Translations under genes and position numbers: made by a program | The notes under the pieces: model-generated | Database searches by the model: none | Told to the model about the DNA's origin: nothing | What the model saw: the letters and a program-made list of their open reading frames with translations, nothing else | In this document: piece after piece, positions 53,326 through 64,000 of the stretch | Layout: every line of letters starts with the position of its first letter | How positions within the stretch are numbered: position 1 is the first letter of the stretch | DNA from: Dermacentor variabilis | Lineage: Eukaryota; Arthropoda; Arachnida; Ixodida; Ixodidae | Reading direction: 5' to 3' | Assembly (NCBI RefSeq): GCF_050947875.1 | Contig: NC_134573.1 | Location: forward strand, 67,420,315 to 67,484,314 | DNA length: 64,000 nucleotides

Positions 53326-54039
53326 TTATGGGCCCACATATGCAGCTTCGCTGGTCATCCTTCTTCACAGAGTGGAAGGGCACTGAGATTTTTTAATGGC
53401 ATATACATGAACGGTAATTTGTGTACCCTTAAAAATAAATACACCAACCAGCGGTTCACTTCCGCCTAAGGATTCGGATGGTCTACTACAGCTCTGGTAA
53501 TGGCAGCTGATGTGACTTGGATGGTTTCTCACATGAAAATGGAAGCAGTGATGTCTTCTTTGGTGGCCGGAACGTGAATGGTACCAGCCTCTTGCACTGC
53601 AGGTGTGTGCAAGGAATGAGCTGCAGAGACTACTCGTTGTAGAAGATGCGAACGCTTCACGTCAATGTCAACACCAACCTCCTTGGTCAACACATTGATC
53701 ACCCGCAGCTTTGAAAAGAAAGGGCCCTGCTAGCGATAATCGCAGGTTCCGCATTAGTCAAAGAGGCAAGTTTTGTATATAACTCAGCCTGAATTATAGC
53801 AGAATATTCTAAAAAGCCCAGATCCGAAAAAAATCGTTGTGGAGGCAAAGGAATGTGCTTTACACGGTCTCATAACGACCGTCAGAAAGCTGTCATATCT
53901 ATGACTTTGGTGCAGTGGTGCCGTTAGAAAGTACAATCAGATCGTGAGGTAAGTCAGTTAGATTCCTCAATAGAAGATAGCGAATAGTGTATGGTGTTGT
54001 CTTTAGATAAATTAGTGTTCTCTGTAGGATGTTTCAAAT
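53326..54039. other. No recognisable gene
   Basis: Short frames without domains; it may include the 5' part of the I-type LINE that begins to be recognisable at about 54060. Confidence 0.3.
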
Positions 54040-54762
54040 GAAGACAGCGTCCCGACAGTCTACAAAACTGATTTATCCAGATTGCAAAGTTGCCAAAGTA
54101 ATTCTGCTACTTAAAAATTAGGGTGATGGATACTCGATAGATAACATTAGGCCTATTTCTCTTACTTAAAATCTTGTAAAGTTAATCGAGAGAGTATTGT
54201 ATGGTTATATAGAAAGGTGGATAGGCGACAACCAAATATTAGGTGACTCTCGAATAGGATTCAGGCCTGGGTGCTCAACTTGGTGTGCTCATACTGACTT
54301 GGAGAGTCTAATTCAACTCCCTCGCCGCAAAAATCAGCACGCGGCCTCAGTGACATTAGACAAAGCGAAGGCGTATGACAATGTCGAGCACACCATCTTG
54401 ATCGACAGACTTGAAAGTGTGAATCTTCCACAATATATAATTGCATGGATTCGTAATTTCCTCAGCGGACGTACATTTTATTGCTATCAAAACGGTGTTC
54501 CTTCTCAATGTTACAAACAGACAAGGGTGTTCGTGAAGTCCCAGTGATCTCCCCCATTTTATTTAATATTTTACTAAGTCATATTCCTACAAGCCGTGAT
54601 GTGCATGTATACGTACACGCGGATGATATTGCATTTTTTTTCGCTGTCAAGCGATATACATAGCCTTTATAAAGCATTGCAGTCGTATTTGAACCAGATT
54701 GAAATGCGGCTTAAGGGAATACAAATGTCGCTAAATGTCAACAAAAGTGCCATCACCCTTAA

Positions 54763-56027
54763 AGGGACACTAAAGGTTACCGGAAAGTCAAGTTAAAGTG
54801 ATAAAGCAATGCTCTAGAACGTCTAAGGCGTCAATATAATCGCAAACAGAGCTTTAGTAACCGAGAAATTGAGGTAAATGCATGACACGATTTGAGACCC
54901 CCCAGCAACATTCCGGTACTAGCCCGATGACGAAAGCACTCCTCATCATAATTTATGTCACTAGTACTCAACTACTTGCATTAAAAAGATAATTTCGTTA
55001 GATTATAAGACGGAAGAAAATGCTACTTGTCTACTTCTATTGGATTCTAAGAAAAAATAACATTTTGACGTTAACCTTGAATAGTATGGGTGATCGAAAG
55101 GTTTCGTTTTCGCTCGACTCTGCGCGCTCGACTTCGCGCGGCGCGCGCTTTGGAGTTTCAGTTGTTTCTTTATCGCGTCGTGCTGCGGTGGTCCTGCTGG
55201 CTCGCGAAACTAGCATTTGGAACAAGCAGCGAGAATGCCACGTCCACGTGATGTCCTGGGATGCTCGAACGGTCCGCGGAATTTGGCCAAGGGCAGTTGC
55301 AGCGGCGAATCCAATGTTATTTACCACTGTGTGCCAACGACTGAACCTCTCCGTTCGAAGTGGTTAAGTGCCGTACCTCTGCCACAGCGCGCTGACAAAG
55401 AGCCGAGAAATCACGTAGTGTGCTCGCTGCACTTTCCTGCAGAGATTACGAGTTCAACGCCGACTTACGGAAGTCGCGTGAAGTGCCTTTCAAAGCAGGC
55501 CGTCGTCGTAGTAGTACGCAACGACGCCGGCAGCGTGAGCCCTCAACAGCAGGTCACGTTCATCAGTGCTTAGATCGCTGAACTCGAGCCCAGCGTCGCA
55601 AGCTAATGTGTCGTTGTCAGAGTCATCCATTGCGACGAGCGTCGAAGTTAGCGTCATAAAATAAAGAACTAGCTTATCGTCGTGCGCTTTCCCTTCCGCT
55701 AGCCACCACAGTTCCGCTTACGCGCTACTGTCGGCTCTGTCTTGGCTCTGTTTCTGGCCGCGCGTTTGCGTTTTGTGCAGAAAAGCCGTAGCGCCGTCTG
55801 CGGGAGTCGTTTTACTCACCGACGGCGCAACGTCACTATGAGACCATGACGTCAATACTCCTCGATCGGAGGGCGGGTGATTTGAACGGCGCTAGAGGTA
55901 CGCGGACGCTTCAGAACGCAATTTCTCTTAAAATAAGTCTCTTCTTCGCACGAAACAAGCGTTTCAAGGCTTCTGGGATTGTATTTCAACAGTCCACGTT
56001 GACTTAATATTAACCTTTAGTGTCCCT
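54763..56027 (+). mobile_element. TTAA-flanked DNA element carrying a THAP-like ORF
   Basis: A 1265-bp element between TTAA copies (54759-54762 and 56028-56031), with 17-bp perfect inverted ends AGGGACACTAAAGGTTA. Removing it with one TTAA rejoins the host LINE within its post-RT region. The interior has one THAP-like frame (55235-55573) and no transposase. TTAA target and AGGG-type ends suggest a non-autonomous piggyBac-like element that picked up or retains a THAP exon. Confidence 0.82.
55235..55573 (+). CDS. THAP-like zinc-finger ORF inside a TTAA element
   Basis: 112 residues from the ATG at 55235. The protein starts MPRPRDVLGCSNG, contains YHCVPTTEPLRSKWLSAVP and ends the domain with VVCSLHF. 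Those are the THAP landmarks: N-terminal start, VPGCSN-like loop, KWL helix, C-x2-H. The last ligand pair (Cys-Ser-Leu-His) is intact. The first of the N-terminal Cys pair is replaced (Arg-Asp-Val-Leu-Gly-Cys), so zinc binding is doubtful. About 40 Val/Ser/Thr-rich residues without a known domain follow. It could be exon 1 of a larger transposase or a captured host exon. Expression is unknown. Confidence 0.55.
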   Translation: MPRPRDVLGCSNGPRNLAKGSCSGESNVIYHCVPTTEPLRSKWLSAVPLPQRADKEPRNHVVCSLHFPAEITSSTPTYGSRVKCLSKQAVVVVVRNDAGSVSPQQQVTFISA

Positions 56028-57950
56028 TTAACGTTTTCCGTACGGATAACAATGACGTATGATCAGGAGGTAATTTCACAGGTACAATCATTAAAGTATC
56101 TTGGAATGATTTATACAGAAAAGTTTAATTGGCGGACCACGCATAGAATACATCGCATCTTAAGGAGAACGGGCTGTTGGTTTATTACGAAGAGTCAGCA
56201 ACAGTCATTTTGGAATGCGCCGGGAGACTCTGCTGCTGATTTATTCTATGTATGTCCGCCCCATTGTAGAGCTTGGTTGCGTATTATTTTCTGGAGATCC
56301 TGCTTATAAATTACGCCCTCACCTCCCTCTCCCTCTTTTAGAACGCGAATCATTACGTCTGTGTCTTGGCCTCCCAAAATTTATAGCGAATAATATTCTT
56401 TATCATGAATCTCGCCTGCCTTCTCTTCAAACTCGATTTCGGATACTGACAGTCCAGACATTACTGAATATCTATGCTTCTCCCCGAAGACGCTCCTCAT
56501 ATATGTGTTCATTCGAGAGCCGACTGCGTTCTGTGCGAATCAATCGTCTCGACTGCATCGTCCCCAGGCAATTTTGGCGCAGCTGCTATTAGAACCATTG
56601 CAAGTATCAATCCGTGATGTGATTTTTCCAAATTTACCTACTGCGACAGTAAGCGTTGAATTCGTTAGCATATTTCCTAATAATGCCTGAACTGAATATT
56701 TCCTGAACAACGCCTGAAAAAGTTCAAGGTCAAGAAACCTATTAGATACCTGAAAAGTTTACTAGATGCCCACCTTGAGAACCTCGCTATAGATACAGTA
56801 ATAGCCACAGATGCTTCTGTCAGTGAAGAGAAGGCAGGAGTGGGCATTTTCTCGCCGTCATTAAATTGGTCTTCCTTCGACTGCCTGACTTTACACCAAT
56901 ATTTCAGGCAGAGTTATTGGCTATCATTTTAGCCCTTATTCAGCCGTAATCATAACCGACTCCTTATCTGTTTGTTCTGCTCTAACAGTGCCAAATTCAT
57001 CTACTAATCTCCGAGGATTTTATTCATCTACCCCCAAACATTTACGCCTCATCCATTTGGTGTGAGTACCGGGACACATGGGACTCACTTTAAATGAGTC
57101 AGCAGACGCACTAGCGGCGGCATCTCTAAGAGGGCCTGTACTGAGGATCCTGAAACCTTCGGCATACATCACGGCTGCAAGATTTAGAAAATTTTGTGTT
57201 CAAGAAGAACACGATAAATCATGTGTATTAAATAACACGGATTTCCAGCACCTTAGATTTCCTTGGCACAGCAGGTAGTGTTCAACAAGAAAATTTTGAA
57301 GTCTCATTCACGAGAATGTGTTGCCGAATACCAATGCTTAATTTTTATTTCCACAGGTCTGGTTTGGTAACTTCCCCTCATTGTTTTTATTGTAACGAAC
57401 CTGAAACTATGGAAAATTTCTTTATAGAGCGTCGTACGTTTGACGTACACAGAAAACGACTTCTAGAAGGGTCCCTTCGCCAACTTGGATTGGGCATTAC
57501 GCTCCCTGTGATACTCGCTCTTGGGGCGTCGGCACTAGGACACTGCCATAGGAACGTATTTGATGCCATATTTAATTTTGTAACTGAAGCAAAAAACTAC
57601 CATGTTAATTTCATTATTTTGCTTTCCTCAATGAGAACACAAAAAAATATTAACTTCAAATTTTAAAATAATATACAGCCGGAAAATTGATAATAACGAT
57701 TAGTATTCATTTAATGTCACTTCTAAATTACAAAATTCTATTTAAGGATTCTTCACTACTGCCGCCAGATTCATGGCCGATCCTCCGTAGTGGGTTGAGC
57801 CATATCCGTAGGCACCAAACCAATCCAAGGTCGACCTGAGCGGCCGCACTGTCGGCCGCTCCCGAGATCGCGCTGCACCATGGCTGGGTGGCCTAAATAA
57901 ACCGTGGCTACGGCGGCTACCTCTTCACGCCGCCTCCCACAACCTCGAAG

Positions 57951-58181
57951 AATAGTTCACTGAAGTGACGCACTTATATGAGTACTTACGCGACCCCACG
58001 GTAGGAGACAGTTCTATTTCACAGCTCGAGTCTCTTCGCACCACCAAGAGACTGGCGTCTCTCGGATGAGCCATGCGACAAGCGTATTCAGTTAAACACA
58101 TCAGGGAGATATATTTGTTCTGCGCATAATAAGTTGCACAAATACACATCAACGAAAAAAAAAGCCATGTGACGCCTTGCG
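57951..58181. other. Tail of the I-type LINE and flank
   Basis: Probably the LINE's 3' untranslated end (AATAAACCG lies at 57896). No separate gene was seen. Confidence 0.3.
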
Positions 58182-58189
58182 AAAGCTTT

Positions 58190-58896
58190 AATCATCATCA
58201 TCATTTACTGACTGTTTAGGGTAGACTGTTTAGGGTCAGAGGCCTCGTCAGACTCCATCAGCCTTTAGCTTCTGTCCCTGCATCAGGCTCTGTTTTCGTC
58301 TGGTGCTGAAATGAAATAAATAAATAAATAAATAAATCATCATCATCATCAGCCTGTTTTATGTCCACTGCAGTACGAAGGCCTCTACCTGCGATCTCCA
58401 ATTACGCCTGTCCTGCGCCAACCGATTCCAACGAGCGCCCGCGAATTTCCTCATTTAATCGCTCCACCTAGTCTTCTGTCGTCCTCGATTGCGTTTCCCT
58501 TCTCTTAGTACCCATTCCGTAAACCTAATGGTCCAAGGGGTATCTAATCTGCGCATTACATGACCTGCCCAGCTCCATTCTTTTGTCTTGATGTCAATTA
58601 CAATATCGTCTTACCCGTTTGCTCTCTGATCAAAAGCGCTCTCTTTCTGTATTTTAATGTTATGCCTAGCAATCTTCGTTCCATCACTCATTGCGCGGTC
58701 CTTAACTTGTTCTGCAGCTTCTTTGTCAGTCTCCAAGTCTCTGCCCCATATGTCATCACTGGTAAAATGCACTGATTGTACACTTTCCTTTTCTGTGATA
58801 ATGGTAAGCTTCCAATCAGGAGCTGGCAATGTCTGCCGTATGCGATCCAACCCATTTTTATTCTTCTTTTAATTTCATTCACATGATCGGCTCGCA
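58190..58896 (-). pseudogene. RTE-type LINE fragment of a second subfamily (copy D)
   Basis: On the minus strand the frame has HVNEIKRRIKMGWIAYGRHCQ, PLSQKRKVYNQCILPVMT and YGAETWRLTKKLQNKLRTAQ, then decays towards two CAT-repeat tracts (58195-58210 and 58338-58351). It is clearly related to, but well diverged from, copies A, B and C, so it is a separate subfamily. AAAGCTTT at 58182-58189 and 58897-58904 may be the target duplication. That word is palindromic and common, so it is weaker than the 12-bp case of copy B. Confidence 0.7.
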
Positions 58897-58904
58897 AAAG
58901 CTTT

Positions 58905-59309
58905 CATACACAAACAAAGAATCAAGAATCCTTTTCCTGACGAAAGGTCAGTTGAGAGGATGACATAACAAACATATAAAGATTGCACAATATATATATA
59001 TACCAATTTCTGAAAACAACTTATGACTAGAATTACTAGCACAATGCAATGGGACTCCATATTGCAATAGTTTAATTACTTGTCAAAGGAAATGTAGTAG
59101 CCACGCGCAAAAGTTCGCTGCTGAGCGCAACGTAACGGGATAGCTTCTCGTTTTTTTTTTTCTTTGTAAATATTGGCTGAGTTGGGGGTGCGGCCCTTAC
59201 ATGGACTTACACGACAAGAATCTTGCTTCGTGTAATTGCCTTACACTTCTCTATCACTAATACTGCCTCGCCTTTCCGGCGAAACTGAAACTTTTTTTTT
59301 TAGAGCGCA
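58905..59309. other. No recognisable gene
   Basis: AT-rich with a T-run at 59151-59162; nothing recognised. Confidence 0.3.
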
Positions 59310-59735
59310 GACGCCCGTTCCTGCGGCGAGCATCGGTGTCCAACCTCGTAACCGAGCGAACGAGCACAGAGAAAGATGACAGCGAACGCGGAGCGCAGCG
59401 GGGGGATGAAAAGAAAACGCGGCGAGAGGGATCAAAGCGCGAGGAGGAAATCGGAGGAGGAGGGTATGGCGAAAACGTGCATGGGAAGCGTAGTGCCACG
59501 CACGAGTGCCTTTGCTGCGACGAGGGCTACCAGGTGGTGCCAGAGTAGCACGCGCCGTCAGTCTGCAAGCAAAGCGTTGCATGAGCGGAGGTTGCCTGCG
59601 GCGGCTGCTATACATCGTGCCCAGGCATCGCCCACGCGTTTTCTCTCGCCATCTCCCGATTAGCGAGGCAGTCGCGCTACACTTAGCTCCATTTGCAACG
59701 TGCCGCCCGAGATAGATCGTCCGCACCAGTCAATA
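59310..59735 (-). repeat. Dispersed repeat, second long copy
   Basis: The reverse complement follows 34457-34930 from CGTTGCAAATGGAGC.AAGTGT and CTCGCTAATCG.GAGATGGCGAGAG to GCTCGTTC.CTCGGTTAC. Identity is perhaps 75-80% by eye, with indels. It probably predates most insertions here. Confidence 0.6.
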
Positions 59736-59861
59736 TACCGAAAATTGAAAGCGTGTGTACAGCTGCGCTCCAATTATGGTGGCGTTGAGCGAAGCGGGGA
59801 AGGAAGAAATAGGCTGGGTTAGTGTTGAGGTATCTCTACAGGAAAAACATTGATTCACAGT

Positions 59862-62800
59862 TCAGGAGAGAGAGAAGTTTAATGATGCGAAGTGCAGGGA
59901 GGTCGGCCTGAGGTATATTCCTCTAGCCAGCTACTCGGCGTTGGGGAAGGGGGAAGAGGGAAGAAAGAGGGAAGAAAGAGGCACATGATGGGTGACGATG
60001 ACGAGAGGAGGAGGATGTAACATATGGCAAGCAATTTGGCATGCTCCAAGCCTACAGTCCCCCGGCCCGTATTTTTTAAAAAGTTCAGTAACGCCTGGGT
60101 GGCCTTGAAACTCGATTGAGCGTCTGGCCAAGGGCCTAAAATAACGTCCTCCGACAACGGCGGGCTGTAGAGACGCATAAGGTCATTGTTCAACTTTTGA
60201 CGCTCTTACACGTACTTAGTGCAGTCACAAAGCACATGACCTATAATTTCATTCACATTGCGCAACACACAGTCTGGAGACTCGGTGCATCGCATGAGGT
60301 GCAAGTATCCGCGCGTAAACGCTATCCCCCCTTAGTCTGTGCAGAAAACTGACACAGCTACGTTGAATTTTCGGTGGTATCCTAAATTTCACGGTAGGGT
60401 CCAATCTCTGGAGTCGTCTGTGGCAATTATTCGGATTTCCCCAGTACTTTTCTGTCGATTTTCGGATGACACTGGAGAGGAGGCAGTTGGCGTCTGCTCT
60501 TGAAAAAGGAATTGCAAGCAGTGACTCTAGTTCTTCGAGTGCTTTCTTCACTTCGGCATCGGCCAATTCGTTGTTGTGTATACCACAGTGACTGGGAATC
60601 CACTGAAATGTGATGTGATGGCCGTTTTCTTACGCTAAAGTGTAGAGCTCGGCAGTTTGAAGAGTCAACACTCTGTAAGCGCTTTCTTTCAACACCACTC
60701 TAAGTAGTTGCAGAGCCGATTTTGCGTCGATGAAGACTGTCCATACTTGAGGAGGCTGTCGCGAAATATATTGAACGGCCTCTCTGATTGCCTCTAGTTC
60801 CGTAGATGTTGTAGTCGTTTTGTTACACAGAAGAAATTATCGAATGACTTGATGCGCAGGCACGACGAAAGCCGCACCAGACGCATACGACGATACCGAT
60901 CCGTCTGTATACACATTCACCGAGGAGTCATATTCTTTCGACATATATTAAAGTGTTAAATCTCTGAGGCCGACAGTAGGTATCCGCGAATTTTATAGAA
61001 ATTCCGGGAATAGATAGACGTACTCGTATTTTGGACATTACCCATGGGGGCATACGTGGAAGGTCAGCAGGGGAAAAGTATGATGGTATGGCAGATTCTT
61101 GGAAATTAATGGCTCTTGAAAAAGTAAGAGTCCGGCCGTATGTCGGGAAGTGTCAATAAGGGATGGCGTCCATGACGGCACAGCAGTCGCAGGAATACTC
61201 GAAGAGGTTCGCATCGTAGATAGACAGGTAAAGGGGTGACGCGAGCCTCCTCAATTGTTCCGTGGGTTGAGGTGCAACGTGGAACACCGAGACGTGTTTT
61301 CAGCATCTGTGCCTGGGCACTTTCCAGCGTACGCAAACATTACCGACTCATACTTGATAAAACTGGCAGGCTATACGGAATGTAGCCGACGTAGAGAGCC
61401 TGGTACAGCCGGAGTAGCGAATGCTCAGATGGACCCCACTTCATACCGGCCAGAAAGCGAAAAATTTGAGCAAGCGCAGTTCATTTTTGCTTTAACATTG
61501 CTACATGCTTCGACCATAATACACCGCGGTCAATGACAATGCCGAGGTATGTGTGGTGGGTCACATATGGGATGACATTGCTATTGATGATAATTGGATA
61601 CCAACACGTACGCTTCCGTGTGAACGCTATCACAGCGCACTTAACTGGGCCCAGTTGCAGTCCTTGGCACTGCAGGTACTCAGACGTTAAAGAGACAGCT
61701 CGCTGCAATCTTGCACGAATCTGCGGTTGCGTGACTGCGGACGCCCATATGCATATGTCGTCTGCGTAGGCACTGATGCGTACTGTATCAGGAATTATTT
61801 CTGCAAGGCCAATAAGGGCAGCATTGGAAAGAGTCAGGCTGAGCATTCCTACTTGAGGTACTCCACGGACAACAACGTGTCTTCTCGTTTCGCCATCATT
61901 TGTGGACATGGAGACTGGGCGACCATCTAGGTCATTTTCAATCCACATGTAGAGACGGCCGCCGATTCCCAAATAACTGAGGGCATCAAGAATAGCTTCA
62001 TGCAGTGCATTGTCATAGGCTTCTTTTATGCCTAAGAAAACTGCTCCTACAAGTCCGTGTCGCCTTCTTTCGTGCTCGATCGTGGACACGAGATCAATGA
62101 CCCCATTGATTGCAGACCGTCCACGTCTAAATCCGGTCATCATTTCAGGATAAAGTTCATTCTTTTCCATGAACCATTATAATCTAGTGAGCACCATCCC
62201 TTCCATCACCTCACCGACGCAGCTAGCTATATAAAGCTGAATTAAGACGGCAAGCTGGGCGAGTTGGTGATTGAACATGTTCCTATGGGTGGGCAGCGCA
62301 ACCAGGACGAAGGACGAGAGGAATTACACAACGCTAGTTGTTAGTCTGCGCTCGCGTTGTGTACTTCCTCTCTTCCTTCGTCCGGGTTGCGCTGCCCACC
62401 CATAGGAACATAGCTAAAGCTACTGTCCGGTAAGATGATATCTCGTAAGGCGATTTTCCTGGCTTTAGGAGGGCCACCAAACGACTGGTTTTCTACTGCT
62501 TCGGGACTGTACTGGATGACCACGTGGCGTTATAGTACGACCGCGGAACTTCCCGACCTTCCACACCAAGATAGCACAGAGCAGTATATGAAATACCGTC
62601 AGGTCCAGGTTCAGAAGATCGTCTCGAAGCAGCAAGTGGAGCGTACAATTCCGGCATCGTGAAAGTAAGGTCAAGACGAGCATCTTTAGGAGGTGGCACG
62701 GGTCGATCCAATGCTGGACATGTTGAAATATCGGTGCGGATGACTCTCTTACAGAAGTCTTCGGCAACCTGCACTTCCGTCAGAGATTGGTGAAGTTCTA

Positions 62801-63425
62801 GAGCACGGAAAGGGTGTCTTTGCTGAGGAGAGGCACGAAGGCTTCGTACTATCTGCCAGATCCTAGAAAGTGGCTTTCGAGGATCCAGAGACGAACAGAA
62901 GGTTCTCCACAGCTGTTTTCCTTTTTTCTTGAAGGTGACGCCGTATTTTTCGTTGAGCTCGTCGACATAACAAAGGTCTAAGGACGATTGAGTTCGTCTA
63001 ACTTTCCTTTCCGCTCTACGACGGATCGCACGCAGCCGTTCATATTCAGTATCAATCGACATTCTGGATGGAGATGCACTGATAAACTTAGTTGTCTTCT
63101 GCACTGATGATACAAAAATGTCTCCGCATACTCTTCGACACATGTAGAGAATGTGGACCAATCAGTGCAGCGTACAGCAGATGTAGTTGATTGCACAAAC
63201 TTCATCTGCACATATGTTGGTACATGATCGCTCCCATGCGTTTCTATGTCCAAGCACCAGCTGACTGAGGGCAGGAGGCTCTGAGATACAATAGTGAGGT
63301 CTAGGCAACTTCCGTAGGTAGTGCCGCGGATGCAAATTGGGGGACCATCGTTGATGACAGTCAGACCTTCAGTGTCTAAAACTGTTGCTTTCGCTCGTTG
63401 TAGGTGAGGAACCTGCGTGTGACCC
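59862..63425 (-). pseudogene. I-type LINE with RNase H, 5'-truncated, hairpin-interrupted
   Basis: Read from 63425 down: end of the endonuclease (GLTVINDGPPICIRGTTYGS, then the ETHGSDHVPTYV block), a linker region (KRVIRTDIST…SSEPGPDGISYTAL), and RT. The RT contains LLKPGKSPYEISSYRTVALA and is then broken by the insertion 62230-62410. It continues SCVGEVMEGMVLTRL, MMTGFRRGRSAINGVIDL, GVPQVGMLSLTLSNAALIGL and YADDICIWAS. RNase H lies at about 60960-60540, ending IPSHCGIHNNELADAEVKKAL. A CT-rich 3' tail ends near 59862. In the RT the usual GVPQGS-type turn reads GVPQVG. Frame breaks make the copy inactive. Its post-RT reading also covers 61336-61106 (LKTRLGVPRCTST). Confidence 0.78.
62230..62410. 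mobile_element. Hairpin insertion within the LINE RT
   Basis: 181 bp between two copies of TAGCTA (62224-62229 and 62411-62416). Positions 62277-62334 and 62354-62411 are 58-bp inverted arms (three mismatches) around a 19-bp loop, with GGGTGGGCAGCGCAACC in the stem. The 47 bp left of the hairpin are unpaired. Removing the insert and one TAGCTA restores …TVALA-SCVGEV… in the LINE's RT frame. It is a small fold-back element without coding capacity. Confidence 0.8.
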
Positions 63426-64000
63426 TGTGAGACGCCCGTCAGTCGCTGCTAAAATCGGCTGATTGCGCAAGCACCGGCCGACTGCCACCCATCGAGCACA
63501 AAAGCTGCTGCCTCGTGTCCTGGAATCATATCACCTTGCGTCGTGGGAGCCATCGTCGTGCAATCGCGCTCAGGTGATACCGGCACGCACCGCAGCGCCC
63601 TCAAGCCAAGTATAAGAAGCCTCAGCGACAAACGTCAAACGGGATTTGCAGCCAGTTTCACAGCGCTGAAACTGTTGCTTTCGCTCGTTGTAGGTGAGGA
63701 ACCTGCGTGTGACCCTGTGAGACGCCCGTCAGTCGCTGCTAAAATCGGCTGATTGCGCAAGCACCGGCCCACTGCCACCCATCGAGCACAAAAGCTGCTG
63801 CCTCGTGTCCTGGAATCATATCACCTTGCGTCGTGGGAGCCATCGTCGTGCAATCCCGCGCAGGTGATACCGGCACGCACCGCAGCGCCCTCAAGCCAAC
63901 TATAAGAAGCCTCAGCGACAAACGTCAAACGGGATTTGCAGCCAGTTTCACAGCGCTAAAACTGTTGCTTTCGCTCGTTGTAGGTGAGTCTGCGGCGCTT
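63378..64000. repeat. 290-bp tandem array at the window edge
   Basis: ACTGTTGCTTTCGCTCGTTG starts at 63381, 63671 and 63961, exactly 290 bp apart. The first two units are nearly identical (a few substitutions, for example near 63557 and 63597). The third diverges after GTAGGTGAG at the window end. The first ~45 bases of each unit read, on the minus strand, as part of the LINE endonuclease (PHLQRAKATV), so the duplication includes the LINE's truncated end. The open frames inside are repeat artefacts. Confidence 0.9.

Larger units (their letters stand above)
54040..57950 (+). pseudogene. I-type LINE with RNase H, split by a DNA element
   Basis: RT blocks in order, over several frames: AKVILLLK (54085), IRPISLT, LVKLIERVLYGYIERWI, RIGFRPGCSTWCAHTDLES, LDKAKAYDNVEHTILIDRL, ISPILFNILLSHIP and the active-site block YVHADDIAFFF (54610). 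The RT is interrupted at 54759 by the element 54763-56027. It resumes with DQEVISQVQSLKYLGMIY. Post-RT blocks follow (VELGCVLFSGDPAYKL, LERESLRLCLGLPKF), then RNase H remnants (ATDASVSEEKAGVGIF; NESADALAAASLRGP) and a Cys-rich tail (HCFYCNEPETMENFF). RNase H after RT is characteristic of the I group. Stops and shifts make it dead; no endonuclease was seen. Confidence 0.75.

Overview
This is nuclear eukaryotic DNA, most likely from a hard tick (Ixodida). The reasons are a tRNA-derived SINE resembling the tick Ruka family, several RTE-type LINE copies with (TGA)n tails, CR1-group and I-type LINEs, and several short repeats I recognise from memory of tick genomes. The species cannot be fixed from sequence alone. 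Almost every recognisable piece is mobile or repetitive DNA. The only candidates for host coding sequence are two phase-compatible minus-strand exons at 9103-8705 and 8152-7889, and a damaged THAP exon at 18942-19140.

The centrepiece is an apparently intact LTR retrotransposon at 23402-30354. Its 839-bp LTRs differ by one base by eye and are flanked by a 4-bp GAAG duplication. One uninterrupted 1492-codon frame encodes SAP-like motif, capsid, CCHC zinc knuckle, degenerate protease, integrase, reverse transcriptase and RNase H, in that order. The RT/RNase H is of Ty3/gypsy type, yet the integrase lies upstream of it as in Ty1/copia. This is the arrangement described for Gmr1-like elements and is the most interesting object in the window. 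A 51-bp, 17-codon minisatellite sits in each LTR.

Layout: 1-9 kb holds dispersed repeats, a SINE, a 0.56-kb fold-back element and the candidate exon pair. 11.5-12.4 kb has a decayed hAT transposase. 13.7-16.5 kb is a nest: the gag of another LTR element, split by a TTAA-flanked fold-back element, then fused in frame to a 5'-truncated RTE LINE and followed by a SINE. 18.4-22.5 kb carries LINE relics around the THAP-like exon. 22.8-30.8 kb is the Gmr1-like element inside degenerate repeats. 34-41 kb has a MITE, an RTE fragment with a 12-bp duplication, a fold-back element, a decayed ~177-bp satellite, a LINE 3' end and a ~133-bp tandem repeat. 44.5-48.9 kb is a near full-length minus-strand CR1-group LINE. 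51.4-53.3 kb is a 78-bp minisatellite split by an RTE LINE. 54-58 kb is an I-type LINE split by a TTAA-flanked element carrying a THAP-like ORF. 58.2-63.4 kb has an RTE fragment and a second I-type LINE (minus strand) broken by a hairpin insertion. The right edge enters a 290-bp tandem array that includes a piece of that LINE.

Nested insertions give relative ages: the I-type LINEs, the other gag and the 78-bp array are older than the TTAA, RTE and hairpin insertions within them, and the Gmr1-like element looks youngest. All family names come from motif recognition by eye; no alignment or database search was possible.
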